Shown in pieces: positions 1 to 9,314 of a DNA stretch of 64,000 bases. The stretch is from positions 357,046-421,045 of the forward strand of contig NZ_JADLJL010000001.1 in assembly GCF_015680235.1 (NCBI RefSeq), in the 5' to 3' direction. The notes below the pieces were generated by a model. The model had not been told where the DNA came from. It saw only the letters and a program-made list of their open reading frames with translations, and searched no databases. This DNA comes from Pseudomonas guariconensis (GTDB taxonomy: Bacteria; Pseudomonadota; Gammaproteobacteria; Pseudomonadales; Pseudomonadaceae). Positions within the stretch are counted from its first letter, which is position 1; each line of letters begins with the position of its first letter. Position numbers and translations under genes: made by a program.

Positions 1-322
1 GAGCGACGTACTCGCCCCGCTGCCGCTGAGCATTGCCCTGGGCCTGCTGCTGGGCAAGCAACTGGGAGTGTTCGCCGGAGTGCTGCTGGCGGTCAAGACA
101 GGCCTGGCGGCCAAGCCGCGTGGTGCAAGCTGGCTGCAGATCTATGGCGTGGCCATGCTCTGCGGCATTGGTTTCACCATGAGCCTGTTCATTGGCGAGC
201 TGGCCTTCCCGGGGCAGCCGGAGCGCATCGATGAAGCGAAGATCGGCATCCTCCTCGGCTCGCTGCTGTCGGCGCTGATCGCCTGCGCCATCCTGCGCTT
301 TGCGCCCAAGCGCGAGGCCTGA
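1..322 (+). CDS. nhaA: Na+/H+ antiporter NhaA, C-terminal part
   Basis: The window opens inside this gene; the frame begins at base 2 and runs to TGA at 320-322, giving about 106 C-terminal residues. It matches the last two or three membrane helices of NhaA, an inner-membrane antiporter that expels Na+ in exchange for protons and helps control cytoplasmic pH. The segment [12 protein letters not shown] is the family signature near the C-terminus, followed by a lysine-bearing helix ([16 protein letters not shown]) and a short basic tail. The true start lies outside the window, so length and N-terminus cannot be judged. No truncation is visible within the part seen. Confidence 0.93.
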   Translation, partial: SDVLAPLPLSIALGLLLGKQLGVFAGVLLAVKTGLAAKPRGASWLQIYGVAMLCGIGFTMSLFIGELAFPGQPERIDEAKIGILLGSLLSALIACAILRFAPKREA

Positions 323-330
323 CAGGCCTC
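314..330 (+). terminator. Hairpin over the nhaA stop codon
   Basis: GAGGCCTG-A-CAGGCCTC is a perfect 8-bp inverted repeat that includes the nhaA TGA. No T-run follows, so it is at best a weak terminator or a 3'-end protecting structure. Confidence 0.35.
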
Positions 331-422
331 GTGACCCCATCGCCGGCCAGCCGGCTCCCATAGGTTCAGCGGTGTCTGCAACACCCGCGCGATACCGATG
401 GGAGATTACCCAGCCCTTCGGG

Positions 423-632
423 CTGCGCTGTCGCGCAGAGAACAAGCGGCTAGCGCCGCCCCCCTGTGGGAGCGGCGGTGCGGCGGTCCGACTTGTCCCG
501 CGATCAAGGGCGAAGCCCTTGCCAGGCGACGGTGATATCCGGCCCGGCCCAATCGCGGGACAAGCCCGCTCCCACAAAGCCCGCAAAATCAAATAGTTAT
601 GCGTTGTTCTATGAGAGCCGGCTGGCCGGCGA
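423..632. repeat. Composite REP-type repeat, copy 1
   Basis: This fills most of the 466-base gap between nhaA and the MscS gene. It contains paired REP-like palindromes (GGCTGCGCTGTCGCGCAG; CGGGACAAGCCCGCTCCCAC) and a non-palindromic core. Bases 501-632 match 9367-9499 at all but about five positions, and a diverged copy lies near 32251-32452. No coding sequence is supported inside it. Bases 633-788 hold nothing recognisable apart from the leader of the next gene. Confidence 0.8.
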
Positions 633-788
633 TCGAGGCGGCACGAACAGCGCCAGGCTGTCGGCCCGCACAACCCTAGATCGATTCGCGACCATTCGTC
701 GAGCTTCCCGCCAGCCCAGCCCAACCCCCGCAGCCCACGCCCTTCTAACGACCATGTGCGCATCATAGCCTTGGAGGGGTAATCGACG

Positions 789-1910
789 ATGAACGAACGC
801 TTGTTGGACCCGCTGACGAACACGACCATCTTCGGCATCTCTGTCCTTAATTGGTTGCTGGCCCTAGCAGTCAGCCTCGTCACCTTCCTGGTCGCCCGCT
901 GGGCCATCAGCTTCGTCAAGCGCAGGGTGCAGGGTTGGTCGGCCCATGACGGCCACTTTGCCCAGGTGCTGGCCAAGGTGCTCGAAGGCACCAGCAATTT
1001 CCTGTTGTTCCTCGCCGCGCTGCTCATCGGCCTGAGCGTGCTGGACCTGCCGGACCGCTGGCTGGGCCGGGTCAGCAGCCTATGGTTCGTGGTGGCCGCG
1101 CTGCAGATCGGCCTGTGGGCCAACCGCGCCATCGCCCTTGGCCTGTCCCGCTACTTCGCCCGGCACAGCAGCGCAGGCCTCTATCAAGGCAGCGCCCTGG
1201 CCACGCTGTCTGCCTGGGGCGCCAGGGTACTGCTCTGGTCGATGGTGCTGTTGGCCATGCTCTCCAACCTCGGGGTGAACATCACCGCTTTCGTCGCCAG
1301 CCTGGGCGTGGGCGGCATCGCCGTAGCGCTGGCGGTACAGAACATTCTCGGCGACCTGTTCGCCTCACTCTCCATCGCCGTGGACAAGCCGTTCGAGGTG
1401 GGCGACTTCATCGTCATCGGCCCGCTGGCCGGGACAGTGGAGCACATTGGCCTGAAGACCACACGCATTCGCAGCCTCGGCGGCGAGCAGATCGTCATGG
1501 CCAACGCCGGCATGATCAGCAGCACCATCCAGAACTACAAGCGCCTGCAAGAGCGGCGCATCGTCTTCGAATTCGGTCTCTCCTACGACACCCCTACCGA
1601 AGCGGTGAAGAAGGCGCCGGGCATCGTTGCGCAAGTGATCCAGAACCAGGACAAGGTGCGCTTCGACCGTGCTCACCTGCGCGGTTTCGGCAAGGAGTCG
1701 CTGGAATTCGAATGCGTCTACATCGTGCTCGACCCGGGGTACAACCTGTACATGGACATCCAGCAGGCGATCAATTTCCAGTTGCTGGAGCAGTTCGCCA
1801 GTATCGGCGCGAAGTTTGCCGTGCCAGCACGGGCGATCAAGGTGACCTCGCTGCCGGAAGCCTCGAATCAGATGGGCCGCGGCCAAGGTGGCCTCAAAGC
1901 CAGGGAGTGA
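789..1910 (+). CDS. Mechanosensitive ion channel, MscS family
   Basis: 373 residues. Hydrophobic helices lie at about 16-40, 64-88, 96-122 and 137-180; the last contains the Gly/Ala-rich pore helix typical of MscS (NITAFVASLGVGGIAVALA). It runs into the family signature QNILGDLFASLSIAVD and the beta domain (PFEVGDFIVI). Such inner-membrane channels open under membrane tension and release solutes during hypo-osmotic shock. The extra N-terminal helices make it longer than E. coli MscS (286 aa), closer to the YnaI/YbdG class. AGGGGT about 10 bases before the ATG serves as ribosome site. It ends convergently with the next gene, with no spacer. The specific paralogue cannot be named. Confidence 0.88.
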   Translation: MNERLLDPLTNTTIFGISVLNWLLALAVSLVTFLVARWAISFVKRRVQGWSAHDGHFAQVLAKVLEGTSNFLLFLAALLIGLSVLDLPDRWLGRVSSLWFVVAALQIGLWANRAIALGLSRYFARHSSAGLYQGSALATLSAWGARVLLWSMVLLAMLSNLGVNITAFVASLGVGGIAVALAVQNILGDLFASLSIAVDKPFEVGDFIVIGPLAGTVEHIGLKTTRIRSLGGEQIVMANAGMISSTIQNYKRLQERRIVFEFGLSYDTPTEAVKKAPGIVAQVIQNQDKVRFDRAHLRGFGKESLEFECVYIVLDPGYNLYMDIQQAINFQLLEQFASIGAKFAVPARAIKVTSLPEASNQMGRGQGGLKARE

Positions 1911-2354
1911 TCAGCCGATCCCTGGGCGAGCCACTTCGAAGTGGCCACGAAACACCGTTTCGACGATCCGCCATTGCCCTTCGAACCGCTGGTAGCGGTC
2001 CTGGTAGAACCCGCCCAACTGGCGGGTCGCCCCGGTTTCGCCATCTCGGTTCTGGTAGTGCAAGGCCCAGCGGGCCTGGGCGTTGTCGGCATTCTGGTAG
2101 TCGATTTCCGGGTTGGCGGCGTGGTGCAGATCGATCACCCGGGGCACGCACGCCAGCTCGCGGAACAACGCCAGGAACGGTTCCCGGTCGTGGAAAGTGC
2201 CAAGAGGCCCATAGTCGATCAGCACTTCACCCGAGGCGAAGCAATCGCGGATGGCCGCCACGTCCTTGAGGTCGCAGGCGTTCAGGTAGCGATGCTTGAG
2301 CTGGCGGATCGCCTCCAGGGCTTCCAGCCGGTTGATGCGTTGTTCCAGGTCCAC
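1911..2354 (-). CDS. SnoaL-like / NTF2-fold protein
   Basis: 147 residues from a GTG at 2354. A GTG nine bases further upstream (2363) also opens the frame, but AAGGAAG abuts it, whereas the GTG at 2354 has normal spacing, so the shorter form is preferred. The pattern (LEALEAIRQLKHRYLNACD, then DLHHAANPEIDY and a C-terminal FEGQWRI strand) fits the SnoaL_4 group of the NTF2 superfamily, a cone-shaped fold used by small polyketide cyclases, dehydratases and hydroxysteroid isomerase-like enzymes. No substrate can be assigned. It stands alone between a channel gene and an iron receptor gene. Confidence 0.7.
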   Translation of the reverse strand: MDLEQRINRLEALEAIRQLKHRYLNACDLKDVAAIRDCFASGEVLIDYGPLGTFHDREPFLALFRELACVPRVIDLHHAANPEIDYQNADNAQARWALHYQNRDGETGATRQLGGFYQDRYQRFEGQWRIVETVFRGHFEVARPGIG

Positions 2355-2537
2355 TGCGTTCACCTTCCTTGACGGGTGACTGTGGACCCGACACTACGTC
2401 CATCGAATACCGCCTCGCACCCTCCATTCGGACTAGGTCATCAGCGTGCCCGCCCGCCCCGGACGTAGCTGTTCAAGACATCGTTTTGCTTGTTCCCGCC
2501 ATTGCACAGGCATTCGTTCGAATACTCATCTTTACAC

Positions 2538-2565
2538 TTGATTTACATTTGTGAATCGATACTAT
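2538..2565 (+). promoter_or_regulatory. Candidate sigma-70 promoter of the TonB receptor
   Basis: TTGATT (2538-2543), a 16-base spacer and TACTAT (2560-2565) lie 35 bases upstream of the receptor start in an AT-rich stretch unlike its surroundings. Both hexamers match consensus only in part. Confidence 0.4.
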
Positions 2566-2585
2566 TCGCACCCAATAAAAACAAC

Positions 2586-2600
2586 GCGAGTGATTCTCAA
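2586..2600 (-). promoter_or_regulatory. Candidate Fur box overlapping the receptor start
   Basis: Read on the minus strand, TTGAGAATCACTCGC resembles the pseudomonad Fur core TGAGAATCATTCTC at 12 of 14 positions. It sits downstream of the candidate promoter and covers the ribosome-binding region, a good position for iron repression. No sigma/anti-sigma pair lies next to the gene, so direct Fur control is the simplest reading. Confidence 0.45.
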
Positions 2601-4720
2601 TGGCAAAAAAGTACGTCGCCCCGGCATCCCTGTCGATGCTGGGCCTGCTGGCAGTGCCTGCTGTTCACGCTGAAACCCAGGACACGCTGGCCCTGCCGGC
2701 GACTTCGGTGACCGGTGCCTACGAGCAGCAGAGCTACAAGGCTACCGAAAGCAAGAGTGCTCTGAAGATCGACGCGCCTCTGCGCGACATTCCTCAGACG
2801 GTCAACGTCGTTCCTGAAAGCGTGATCAAGGACCAGGGCGCCCAGTCCATGGAAGACGTACTCAAGAATGTGCCCGGGGTCGGCCTGTCCAACGGCGACG
2901 GCCAGCGCGACCAGGTCACCATCCGCGGCTTCAACGCCATTGGCGACATGTACATCGATGGCGTGCGCGACGACGCCTTGTATTTTCGCGACTTGTCCAA
3001 CATCGAGCGCGTCGAGGTCATCAAGGGCCCCGCTGCCGTGCTCTATGGCCGTGGCTCGTCCGGCGGCCTGATCAACAGCGTCAGCAAGAAACCAGGCTTC
3101 GACCCCAAGCACGAAGTGGGCATGACCCTGGACACCGAGGGCAAGCGCCGCACCCAGTTCGACACCGGTTGGGCCGACCCGCAAGGCAACCAGGCCTACC
3201 GCCTGACCGGCGCCTTCGAAGACAGCGACACCTTCCGCGACGATGGCTACATCGACCGCAAGGCTATCGCCCCGTCGGCCTACTTCCGCCTTTCCGACGA
3301 CCTGGAGCTGAACCTGGGCGCCACTTACCTGTACGACAAGCGCCTGATCGACTTCGGCATTCCGGCCCTGGGCAACCGCCCCGTGGACGTCGACCGCGAC
3401 AAGCGCTTCGGCTCCGGCGATGCGGACCAGGACTACGCCCGCAGCGAGGTATTCTCGTTCACCGCCAGCCTGGACTACCGCATCAACGACGATTTCACGC
3501 TGACTAACACCAGCCGCTACTACCACTACGACCTGGACCGTAACAATACCCTGGCCGACAGCAGCCCTACCCGCTTCGTCACCGCGCCGAACGGCGAACT
3601 GCTGGTCAAGCTCAACCGCGGCAACGTGGCCCGCGACGAGTACGGTGTGTTCAACCAGACCGAACTCAAGCAGCAGGCGCAACTGGCCGGCATGCGGCAC
3701 AATCTGCTCTACGGCGTGGAGGTGGGCTACCAGGACAAGTACCAGCGGGTGTTCAACCAGAACAACGTGGCCCAGGTTCCGGTCTATCGCGATGCCTTGG
3801 TACCGGTGCCGGAACATGCGGCCAACCTGTCGTCCAAAGGCACCAACTACCAGCAGACCGCTGGCTTCTATGTGCAGGACCTGATCGAGTTGAACGACCA
3901 GTGGAAGGCGCTGCTCGGCGTGCGCTACGACATCTTCGGCCAGGAGTACGACGACATCCGCGCAACGGACGTCGACCTGGACCGCACCGACAAGACCTGG
4001 AGCCCACGGGTCGGCCTGGTGTACCAGCCGGACCAGATCCAGTCGTACTACGTTTCCGTCAGCCGCAGCTACCAGCCTTCGGGCGAAATGTTCGCGATCA
4101 ACGCCGGCAACGCCGACCTGGAACCGGAAAAGACCACCAACTACGAGTTGGGCGCCAAGTGGGACCTGCTCGACAGCAAGCTGTCGGTGACCGCGGCGAT
4201 CTTCCGCCTGGAGCGCACCAACATGCGTACCCCGGACCCGGTGACCCCTGGCCTGACCATCCTCGCCGGCGAACAGCGCACCGACGGTTTCGAAGCGACC
4301 ATCAGCGGCCAGCTCTCGGACAAGTGGCAGATCTACGCCGGCTACGCCTTCCTGGACGCCGAGATCGTCAAGTCCAACGCCAAGACCAACGGCGTTTCCA
4401 ACGAAGGCCAGACCCCGACGCTGACCCCGCGCAACAGCGCGAACGTGTGGCTGGTGCGCACCCTCACCCCGCAGTGGCGTGTGGCCGCCGGAGCCAATTA
4501 CGTGGACGAGCGCTACACCGCCCTGGACAACCAGGTGGTGATGCCTGGCTACACCACCTTCGACGCTGCGCTGCTGTACAGCGAACAGCACTGGGACATG
4601 GCGCTGCGCCTGAAGAACGCCTTCGACCGCGACTACTACGCCTCCGCCCATGGTTCGGTGGGCCTGATCACCCCAGGTGCGCCACGTACCCTGGAAGCGA
4701 GTGTGGCCTACCGCTTCTGA
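2600..4720 (+). CDS. TonB-dependent siderophore receptor (Fiu-like)
   Basis: 706 residues. A signal peptide of about 24 residues (ending AVPAVHA) is followed by the plug domain (about 45-160; IPQTVNVVPESVIKDQGA and DGVRDDALYFRD motifs) and a long beta-barrel ending in the aromatic terminus AYRF expected for outer-membrane proteins. There is no N-terminal signalling (STN) domain, which fits transport without cell-surface signalling. Overall it resembles catecholate and hydroxamate xenosiderophore receptors such as Fiu and FiuA. It imports ferric-siderophore across the outer membrane using TonB-ExbBD energy. A Fur-like box overlaps its start. The ligand cannot be told from sequence. Confidence 0.88.
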   Translation: MAKKYVAPASLSMLGLLAVPAVHAETQDTLALPATSVTGAYEQQSYKATESKSALKIDAPLRDIPQTVNVVPESVIKDQGAQSMEDVLKNVPGVGLSNGDGQRDQVTIRGFNAIGDMYIDGVRDDALYFRDLSNIERVEVIKGPAAVLYGRGSSGGLINSVSKKPGFDPKHEVGMTLDTEGKRRTQFDTGWADPQGNQAYRLTGAFEDSDTFRDDGYIDRKAIAPSAYFRLSDDLELNLGATYLYDKRLIDFGIPALGNRPVDVDRDKRFGSGDADQDYARSEVFSFTASLDYRINDDFTLTNTSRYYHYDLDRNNTLADSSPTRFVTAPNGELLVKLNRGNVARDEYGVFNQTELKQQAQLAGMRHNLLYGVEVGYQDKYQRVFNQNNVAQVPVYRDALVPVPEHAANLSSKGTNYQQTAGFYVQDLIELNDQWKALLGVRYDIFGQEYDDIRATDVDLDRTDKTWSPRVGLVYQPDQIQSYYVSVSRSYQPSGEMFAINAGNADLEPEKTTNYELGAKWDLLDSKLSVTAAIFRLERTNMRTPDPVTPGLTILAGEQRTDGFEATISGQLSDKWQIYAGYAFLDAEIVKSNAKTNGVSNEGQTPTLTPRNSANVWLVRTLTPQWRVAAGANYVDERYTALDNQVVMPGYTTFDAALLYSEQHWDMALRLKNAFDRDYYASAHGSVGLITPGAPRTLEASVAYRF

Positions 4721-4746
4721 TCGCCTTTGTGCCCCATCGCCGGCAA

Positions 4747-4798
4747 GCCGGCCCCACCAGGCCTGCAGCGCAGATCCCCTGCAGGGCTTGCCGGCGAG
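4747..4798. repeat. REP-like inverted pair
   Basis: TCGCCGGCAAGCC is mirrored by GGCTTGCCGGCGA about 25 bases later, with CTGCAG repeats between. It lies just after the receptor stop and may act as a transcript-end hairpin. Confidence 0.6.
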
Positions 4799-4937
4799 GG
4801 TGCGGGCCGTTTTCATGAGGCCAAGGCGCCAGGTTGCTACACAATTGCGTCACCTCGATTGAGTGGCGCGCATGCCCTGTGGTACGAGGTTCCCACGCCC
4901 GCCGCTTGAAGTGGGCGATGACAAGGAACCTCGCACA

Positions 4938-5765
4938 ATGCCATCCCCAAGAACCATAATCGCCGCCACCGCACTCATGCTCGTCGCGCCCCTGCACCTG
5001 GCGCTGGCCGATACCGCACCGGTCAAGCCGAACCTGCTGACTGCCGCCGTCGCGTGGCGACAGACCGCCGCAGAATACCGCGCGCTGTACTACCAAGGCT
5101 TCAATCTGGCCAAGCTGCGCCTGGACCAAGCCCTGGCCGAACGCAAGCCTGGGGCCAAGCCACCCGCGATCATCAGCGACCTGGATGACACCCTCCTGAG
5201 CAGCAATACCTACTGGGGCGCGCTCATGAAAGAGGACAAGGACTTCTTCGACGACGCGCTGTGGGACCGCTGGGTGGCCGGCAACGGCCCGACGTTGACA
5301 CCGGGCGCGCTGGAGTTCCTCGAATATGCCAAGTCCAAGGGCGTGGAAATCTTCTATGTCTCCAGCCGCGACCAGGGTGACAAGACCGACGAATACGCCC
5401 TGGCCAACCTGCGCGCACTGAAGGTGCCCTTCGCCGACAAGGAACATGTGACCATCCTGCGCGAAAGTTCCAACAAGGAGCCTGCACAAAAAGCCGTGGC
5501 CCAGCACTATGACGTACTGCTGATGCTCGGCGACAACCTCAACGACTTCAAACGCCGCTACTACGTCGACAACGTCGAGCAGCGCGCCGCCTTGCTGGAC
5601 GAGGACCGTGCCCAGTTCGGCGAGCGGTTCATCGTCTTCCCCAACCCCACCGACGGGCACTGGATGAAAGCGATTTTCGGTGAATCGGAGCCCGCCGACA
5701 CCCCTGAAAACCGCGCCAGGTTCCGCGCCGCGGCAGTTGCCGGTGCATGGAAGGCGAACGACTGA
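4938..5765 (+). CDS. Exported HAD-type acid phosphatase (5'-nucleotidase, e(P4)-like)
   Basis: 275 residues from the ATG at 4938, chosen because AAGGA lies 10 bases before it and a signal peptide follows directly (PLHLALA cleavage region). The motif ISDLDDTLLSS is the DxDxT nucleophile site of HAD phosphatases, and LMLGDNLNDF is the acidic metal-binding motif. Length and motif layout fit the e(P4)/class C acid phosphatase family, periplasmic enzymes that remove phosphate from nucleotides. Unlike H. influenzae e(P4), no lipobox cysteine is visible, so it is likely soluble in the periplasm. Bases 5766-5899, up to yceH, hold nothing recognisable. Confidence 0.82.
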   Translation: MPSPRTIIAATALMLVAPLHLALADTAPVKPNLLTAAVAWRQTAAEYRALYYQGFNLAKLRLDQALAERKPGAKPPAIISDLDDTLLSSNTYWGALMKEDKDFFDDALWDRWVAGNGPTLTPGALEFLEYAKSKGVEIFYVSSRDQGDKTDEYALANLRALKVPFADKEHVTILRESSNKEPAQKAVAQHYDVLLMLGDNLNDFKRRYYVDNVEQRAALLDEDRAQFGERFIVFPNPTDGHWMKAIFGESEPADTPENRARFRAAAVAGAWKAND

Positions 5766-5899
5766 CCCTCTGTCACTGCGGCGTACCCTTCGCTCATCGC
5801 GAAGTTGCGCCGCTACCTGCCGTCGGCGATATCAACCTGATTGCCTAACGCACCCGCTTTACCTAGGCTAGGGGCCTTTCCTCGCCATGAGACAGGGCC

Positions 5900-6547
5900 A
5901 TGTCAGAACACGAAACCGCAAGCGCAGGCCGCTTCAATAGCATCGAAATCCGTGTACTCGGCTCGCTGATCGAAAAACAGGCCACCAACCCGGAAACCTA
6001 CCCACTGACGCTCAACGCCCTGGTTCTGGCCTGCAACCAGAAAACCAGCCGGGAACCGGTCATGAACCTTTCTCCCGGGCAGGTCGGCCAGGCCTTGCGT
6101 ACGCTGGAAGGCCAGGACATGACCCGCCTGCAGATGGGCAGCCGCGCCGACCGCTGGGAGCAGCGGGTGGACAAGGCCCTGGAGCTGGTGCCGGCGCAGC
6201 TGGTGCTGATGGGGCTGATGTTCCTGCGCGGGCCACAGACACTGGGTGAACTGCTGACCCGTAGCAATCGCCTGCACGACTTCGACGATGTGGAGCAGGT
6301 CCAGCACCAGCTCGAGCGCCTGATCGCCCGTGGCCTGGCCCTGCACCTGCCGCGCCAGGCCGGCCAGCGTGAAGACCGCTACACCCATGCCCTGGGCGAC
6401 CCGGCGGACATCGAGGCAATCCTGGCCGCGCGCCAGCAAGGCGGCGGCGAGCGCAGTGGTGCCAGCAATGTGTCGCAGGAGCGAATCGACGCCCTGGAGG
6501 CGCGGGTCGCCGCGCTGGAGGCACGCCTGGCCGAACTCGAGGGTTGA
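5900..6547 (+). CDS. yceH: YceH family protein (DUF480, UPF0502)
   Basis: 215 residues, cytoplasmic, with two winged-helix-like repeats. The segments [20 protein letters not shown] and [16 protein letters not shown] are nearly the same as in E. coli YceH, and the C-terminus ends in a short coiled coil ([18 protein letters not shown]), also a family trait. The molecular role is not established. It is monocistronic here and converges with a small minus-strand gene that ends two bases later. Confidence 0.88.
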   Translation: MSEHETASAGRFNSIEIRVLGSLIEKQATNPETYPLTLNALVLACNQKTSREPVMNLSPGQVGQALRTLEGQDMTRLQMGSRADRWEQRVDKALELVPAQLVLMGLMFLRGPQTLGELLTRSNRLHDFDDVEQVQHQLERLIARGLALHLPRQAGQREDRYTHALGDPADIEAILAARQQGGGERSGASNVSQERIDALEARVAALEARLAELEG

Positions 6548-6548
6548 G

Positions 6549-6746
6549 TCAGGGCTGTTCGGCGTCGGGGAAGTTGCGGCAGCTCTTGCGCTCGGCCAAC
6601 TCCCGGTCGCTGGGGCGCTGGTCGACGAAGACGGTACGGCCGTCGGAATAGATTTCCAGGTAGCCCCAGTGCAGGTCCTGCTCCTTCTGCCCGGGCTTGG
6701 GCGGCACTAGCCACCAGGGTTCGCGGCTGATGAGGGTCATGGGCAT
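6549..6746 (-). CDS. Small conserved-type hypothetical protein
   Basis: 65 residues, rich in Pro, Trp and Arg (EPWWLVPPKPGQKEQDLHWG), without a signal peptide or membrane helix. Two in-frame ATG codons (6746, 6740) are possible; neither has a strong ribosome site. It ends back to back with yceH. The even codon use and full length suggest a real gene; its role is unknown. Confidence 0.55.
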   Translation of the reverse strand: MPMTLISREPWWLVPPKPGQKEQDLHWGYLEIYSDGRTVFVDQRPSDRELAERKSCRNFPDAEQP

Positions 6747-6797
6747 GGTCCGTCAGCGGGTCTGTTTATCACTATAGACAGATACGCCTTGAAGCCA

Positions 6798-6861
6798 TCG
6801 CGAGACAAGCCCGCATCCTGTAGGAACGGGCTTGTCTCGCGAAAGGGCCGCAAAGCGGCCC
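6798..6861 (-). terminator. Double hairpin after ahpF
   Basis: Two inverted repeats follow the ahpF stop in transcription order: GGGCCGC-AAA-GCGGCCC (6845-6861), then a perfect 16-bp stem TCGCGAGACAAGCCCG / CGGGCTTGTCTCGCGA (6798-6842). The second is REP-like. They probably end or protect the ahpF transcript. Confidence 0.6.
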
Positions 6862-6869
6862 CAGGTTCC

Positions 6870-8432
6870 TCAGGCTGGCGCCGAGGTGCGGATCAGGTGA
6901 TCGAAGGCGGCCAGGGAAGCCTTGGCGCCCTCGCCCACGGCGATGACGATCTGCTTGTACGGCACCGTGGTCACATCGCCGGCAGCGAACACACCCGGGA
7001 TGTTGGTCTGGCCCTTGGCATCGACGATGATCTCGCCACGCGGCGACAGCTCGACGGTTCCCTTGAGCCAGTCGGTGTTCGGCAGCAGGCCGATCTGCAC
7101 GAAGATGCCTTCCAACGCCACATCATGCATCTGGTCATTGCTGCGGTCCTTGTAGCGCAGGCCGGTGACCTTCTCGCCATCGCCCAGCACTTCGGTGGTC
7201 AGGGCACGGGTGATGACCTTGACGTTCGGCAGGCTGTGCAGCTTGCGTTGCAGCACGGCGTCGGCACGCAGCTGGCTGTCGAATTCGATCAGGGTCACCT
7301 GGGCGACGATGCCCGCCAGGTCGATAGCCGCTTCCACGCCGGAGTTGCCACCGCCGATCACCGCCACGCGCTTGCCCTTGAACAGCGGGCCGTCACAGTG
7401 CGGGCAATAGGCCACGCCACGGGCGCGGTATTGCTGCTCACCGGGTACGTTCATCTCGCGCCAGCGGGCGCCGGTGGCCAGGATCACGGTCTTGGCCTTG
7501 AGCGACGCACCACTGGCCAGGCGCACTTCGTGCAGGCCGCCGTCAGTGGCCGGGACCAGCGCTTCACCGCGCTGCAGGTTCATGATGTCCACGTCGTACT
7601 GCTTGACGTGCTCTTCCAGCGCCGTGGCCAATTTCGGGCCTTCGGTTTCCTGCACCGAGATGAAGTTCTCGATCGCCAGGGTGTCGAGCACCTGGCCGCC
7701 GAAACGCTCGGCTGCCACACCGGTACGGATGCCTTTGCGCGCCGCATAGATGGCTGCCGAAGCGCCCGCCGGGCCACCACCGACCACCAGCACGTCGAAG
7801 GCGTCCTTGGCGTTGATCTTCTCGGCCTGGCGGCTGCCGGCGTTGGTGTCGATCTTGCCGAGGATCTCCTCCAGGCCCATGCGGCCCTGGCCGAAGACTT
7901 CGCCGTTCAGGTAGATGCTCGGCACCGCCATGACCTTGCGCGCCTCGACTTCATCCTGGAACAGCGCACCGTCGATGGCTACGTGGCGCACGTTGGGGTT
8001 GAGCACTGCCATCAGGTTCAGCGCCTGGACCACGTCCGGGCAGTTCTGGCACGACAGCGAGAAATAGGTTTCGAAGGTGAACTCGCCTTCCAGCGCCTGG
8101 ATCTGTTCGATCACTTCGGCACTGGCCTTGGACGGGTGGCCGCCGACTTGCAGCAGCGCCAGCACCAGGGAGGTGAATTCATGGCCCATAGGGATGCCGG
8201 CGAAGCGCAGGCTGATGTCGGCACCCGGGCGGTTGAGCGAGAACGAAGGGCGACGGGCATCGCTGCCGTCCTCGCGCAGGGTAATGAGGTTCGACAGGCC
8301 GGCGATCTCCACCAGCAGGTCGTGCAATTCGCGGGACTTCGCGCCGTCGTCGAGGGAAGCAACGATCTCGATCGGCTGGGTGACCCGCTCCAGGTAGGTT
8401 TTCAGTTGCGATTTAAGCGTGGCGTCCAACAT
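6870..8432 (-). CDS. ahpF: Alkyl hydroperoxide reductase subunit F
   Basis: 520 residues from the ATG at 8432, preceded by AAGGA; the frame extends 11 codons further but without a ribosome site. AhpF is the NADH- and FAD-dependent flavoprotein that re-reduces AhpC. The N-terminal double thioredoxin-like domain carries CQNC near residue 129. The C-terminal half is thioredoxin reductase-like, with an FAD-binding [17 protein letters not shown], an active-site CPHC and an NAD-binding [10 protein letters not shown]. Length equals the E. coli protein (521). It follows ahpC on the same strand, separated by a terminator-like hairpin, so part of the ahpC message probably stops before ahpF. Confidence 0.97.
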   Translation of the reverse strand: MLDATLKSQLKTYLERVTQPIEIVASLDDGAKSRELHDLLVEIAGLSNLITLREDGSDARRPSFSLNRPGADISLRFAGIPMGHEFTSLVLALLQVGGHPSKASAEVIEQIQALEGEFTFETYFSLSCQNCPDVVQALNLMAVLNPNVRHVAIDGALFQDEVEARKVMAVPSIYLNGEVFGQGRMGLEEILGKIDTNAGSRQAEKINAKDAFDVLVVGGGPAGASAAIYAARKGIRTGVAAERFGGQVLDTLAIENFISVQETEGPKLATALEEHVKQYDVDIMNLQRGEALVPATDGGLHEVRLASGASLKAKTVILATGARWREMNVPGEQQYRARGVAYCPHCDGPLFKGKRVAVIGGGNSGVEAAIDLAGIVAQVTLIEFDSQLRADAVLQRKLHSLPNVKVITRALTTEVLGDGEKVTGLRYKDRSNDQMHDVALEGIFVQIGLLPNTDWLKGTVELSPRGEIIVDAKGQTNIPGVFAAGDVTTVPYKQIVIAVGEGAKASLAAFDHLIRTSAPA

Positions 8433-8465
8433 ACGGGCGATTCCTTTTTCAAAACTCGGATACAA

Positions 8466-8495
8466 AAACGCCCAGGCGAGGTCGCCCGGGCGTTT
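8466..8495 (-). terminator. Rho-independent terminator or attenuator between ahpC and ahpF
   Basis: On the minus strand AAACGCCC-GGGCGA-cct-cGCCtGGGCGTTTTT forms a GC-rich stem followed by T residues, 60 bases after the ahpC stop and 34 before the ahpF start. It likely lets ahpC be made in excess over ahpF. Confidence 0.7.
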
Positions 8496-8556
8496 GACGG
8501 GGCGGTAGGTATTTCAGCTTTGGCGGCTGTCTACCGCCCGCGATTGACGCATCGAC

Positions 8557-9120
8557 TTAGATCTTGCCGACCAGGTCCAGGGATGGCGCCAGGGTCGCCT
8601 CGCCTTCTTTCCACTTGGCCGGGCAGACTTCACCCGGGTGGGCGGCAACGTACTGGGCAGCCTTGACCTTACGCAGCAGCTCGCTGGCATCGCGGCCTAC
8701 ACCACCGTCGTTGATTTCGACGATCTTGATCTGGCCTTCGGGGTTGATCACGAAGGTGCCGCGATCAGCCAGGCCGGCTTCTTCGATCAGTACGTCGAAG
8801 TTGCGGGCGATGACGTGGGTCGGGTCACCGATCAGCGGGTACTGAATCTTGCCGATGGTGTCCGAGGTGTCGTGCCAGGCCTTATGGGTGAAGTGGGTGT
8901 CGGTGGACACACCATAGATTTCCACGCCCAGCTTCTGGAACTCGGCGTAGTTGTCGGCCAGGTCACCCAGTTCGGTCGGGCAGACGAAGGTGAAGTCGGC
9001 TGGGTAGAAGAACACGACGGACCACTTGCCTTTCAGGTCGGCTTCGCTGACCTGGACGAACTCGCCCTTGTGGTAGGCGGTAGCGTTGAACGGTTTGACC
9101 TGGCTGTTGATGATTGGCAT
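8557..9120 (-). CDS. ahpC: Alkyl hydroperoxide reductase subunit C (peroxiredoxin)
   Basis: 187 residues from the ATG at 9120, which has AAGGAG eight bases upstream; an in-frame GTG three codons earlier overlaps the poor spacing zone and is rejected. Typical 2-Cys peroxiredoxin: the peroxidatic cysteine is in [14 protein letters not shown] (about residue 47) and the resolving cysteine in [13 protein letters not shown] (about 166). It reduces H2O2, organic peroxides and peroxynitrite in the cytoplasm, with AhpF as electron donor. A tandem OxyR-like site lies 72 bases before the start. Confidence 0.98.
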   Translation of the reverse strand: MPIINSQVKPFNATAYHKGEFVQVSEADLKGKWSVVFFYPADFTFVCPTELGDLADNYAEFQKLGVEIYGVSTDTHFTHKAWHDTSDTIGKIQYPLIGDPTHVIARNFDVLIEEAGLADRGTFVINPEGQIKIVEINDGGVGRDASELLRKVKAAQYVAAHPGEVCPAKWKEGEATLAPSLDLVGKI

Positions 9121-9191
9121 GAGAGACACTCCTTCATGGGGTTGAAATCAGTTGACGGAGAGAATCCTAACCAACGAGATCGATAAACGCT

Positions 9192-9228
9192 CATTGGCAA
9201 ACCTCATGCTTGTGATTGGTTTTGGCTA
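9192..9228 (-). promoter_or_regulatory. Candidate OxyR binding site upstream of ahpC
   Basis: Read on the minus strand the site is ATAG-N7-CAAT-N7-ATGA-N7-CAAT over exactly 37 bases, the layout of the OxyR consensus (ATAG-N7-CTAT-N7-ATAG-N7-CTAT), with 13 of 16 fixed bases matching. Its place 72 bases before the ahpC start fits peroxide-induced activation. Confidence 0.6.
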
Positions 9229-9314
9229 TAACCGCGGTTAATTAATAGAAGGGATTGGGCTGAGCAAAGGATTGCGGGGGCTTGGATCATTCGCCGGCAA
9301 GCCGGCTCCCACAG

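Noticed and set aside
2597..4816. Open frame of 739 codons on the minus strand, antisense to the TonB receptor
   Set aside because: Shadow frame of a high-GC gene; Val/Gly/His-rich with no domain, no ribosome site, and the plus-strand receptor is clear.
6789..8666. Open frame of 625 codons antisense to ahpF
   Set aside because: Shadow of ahpF.
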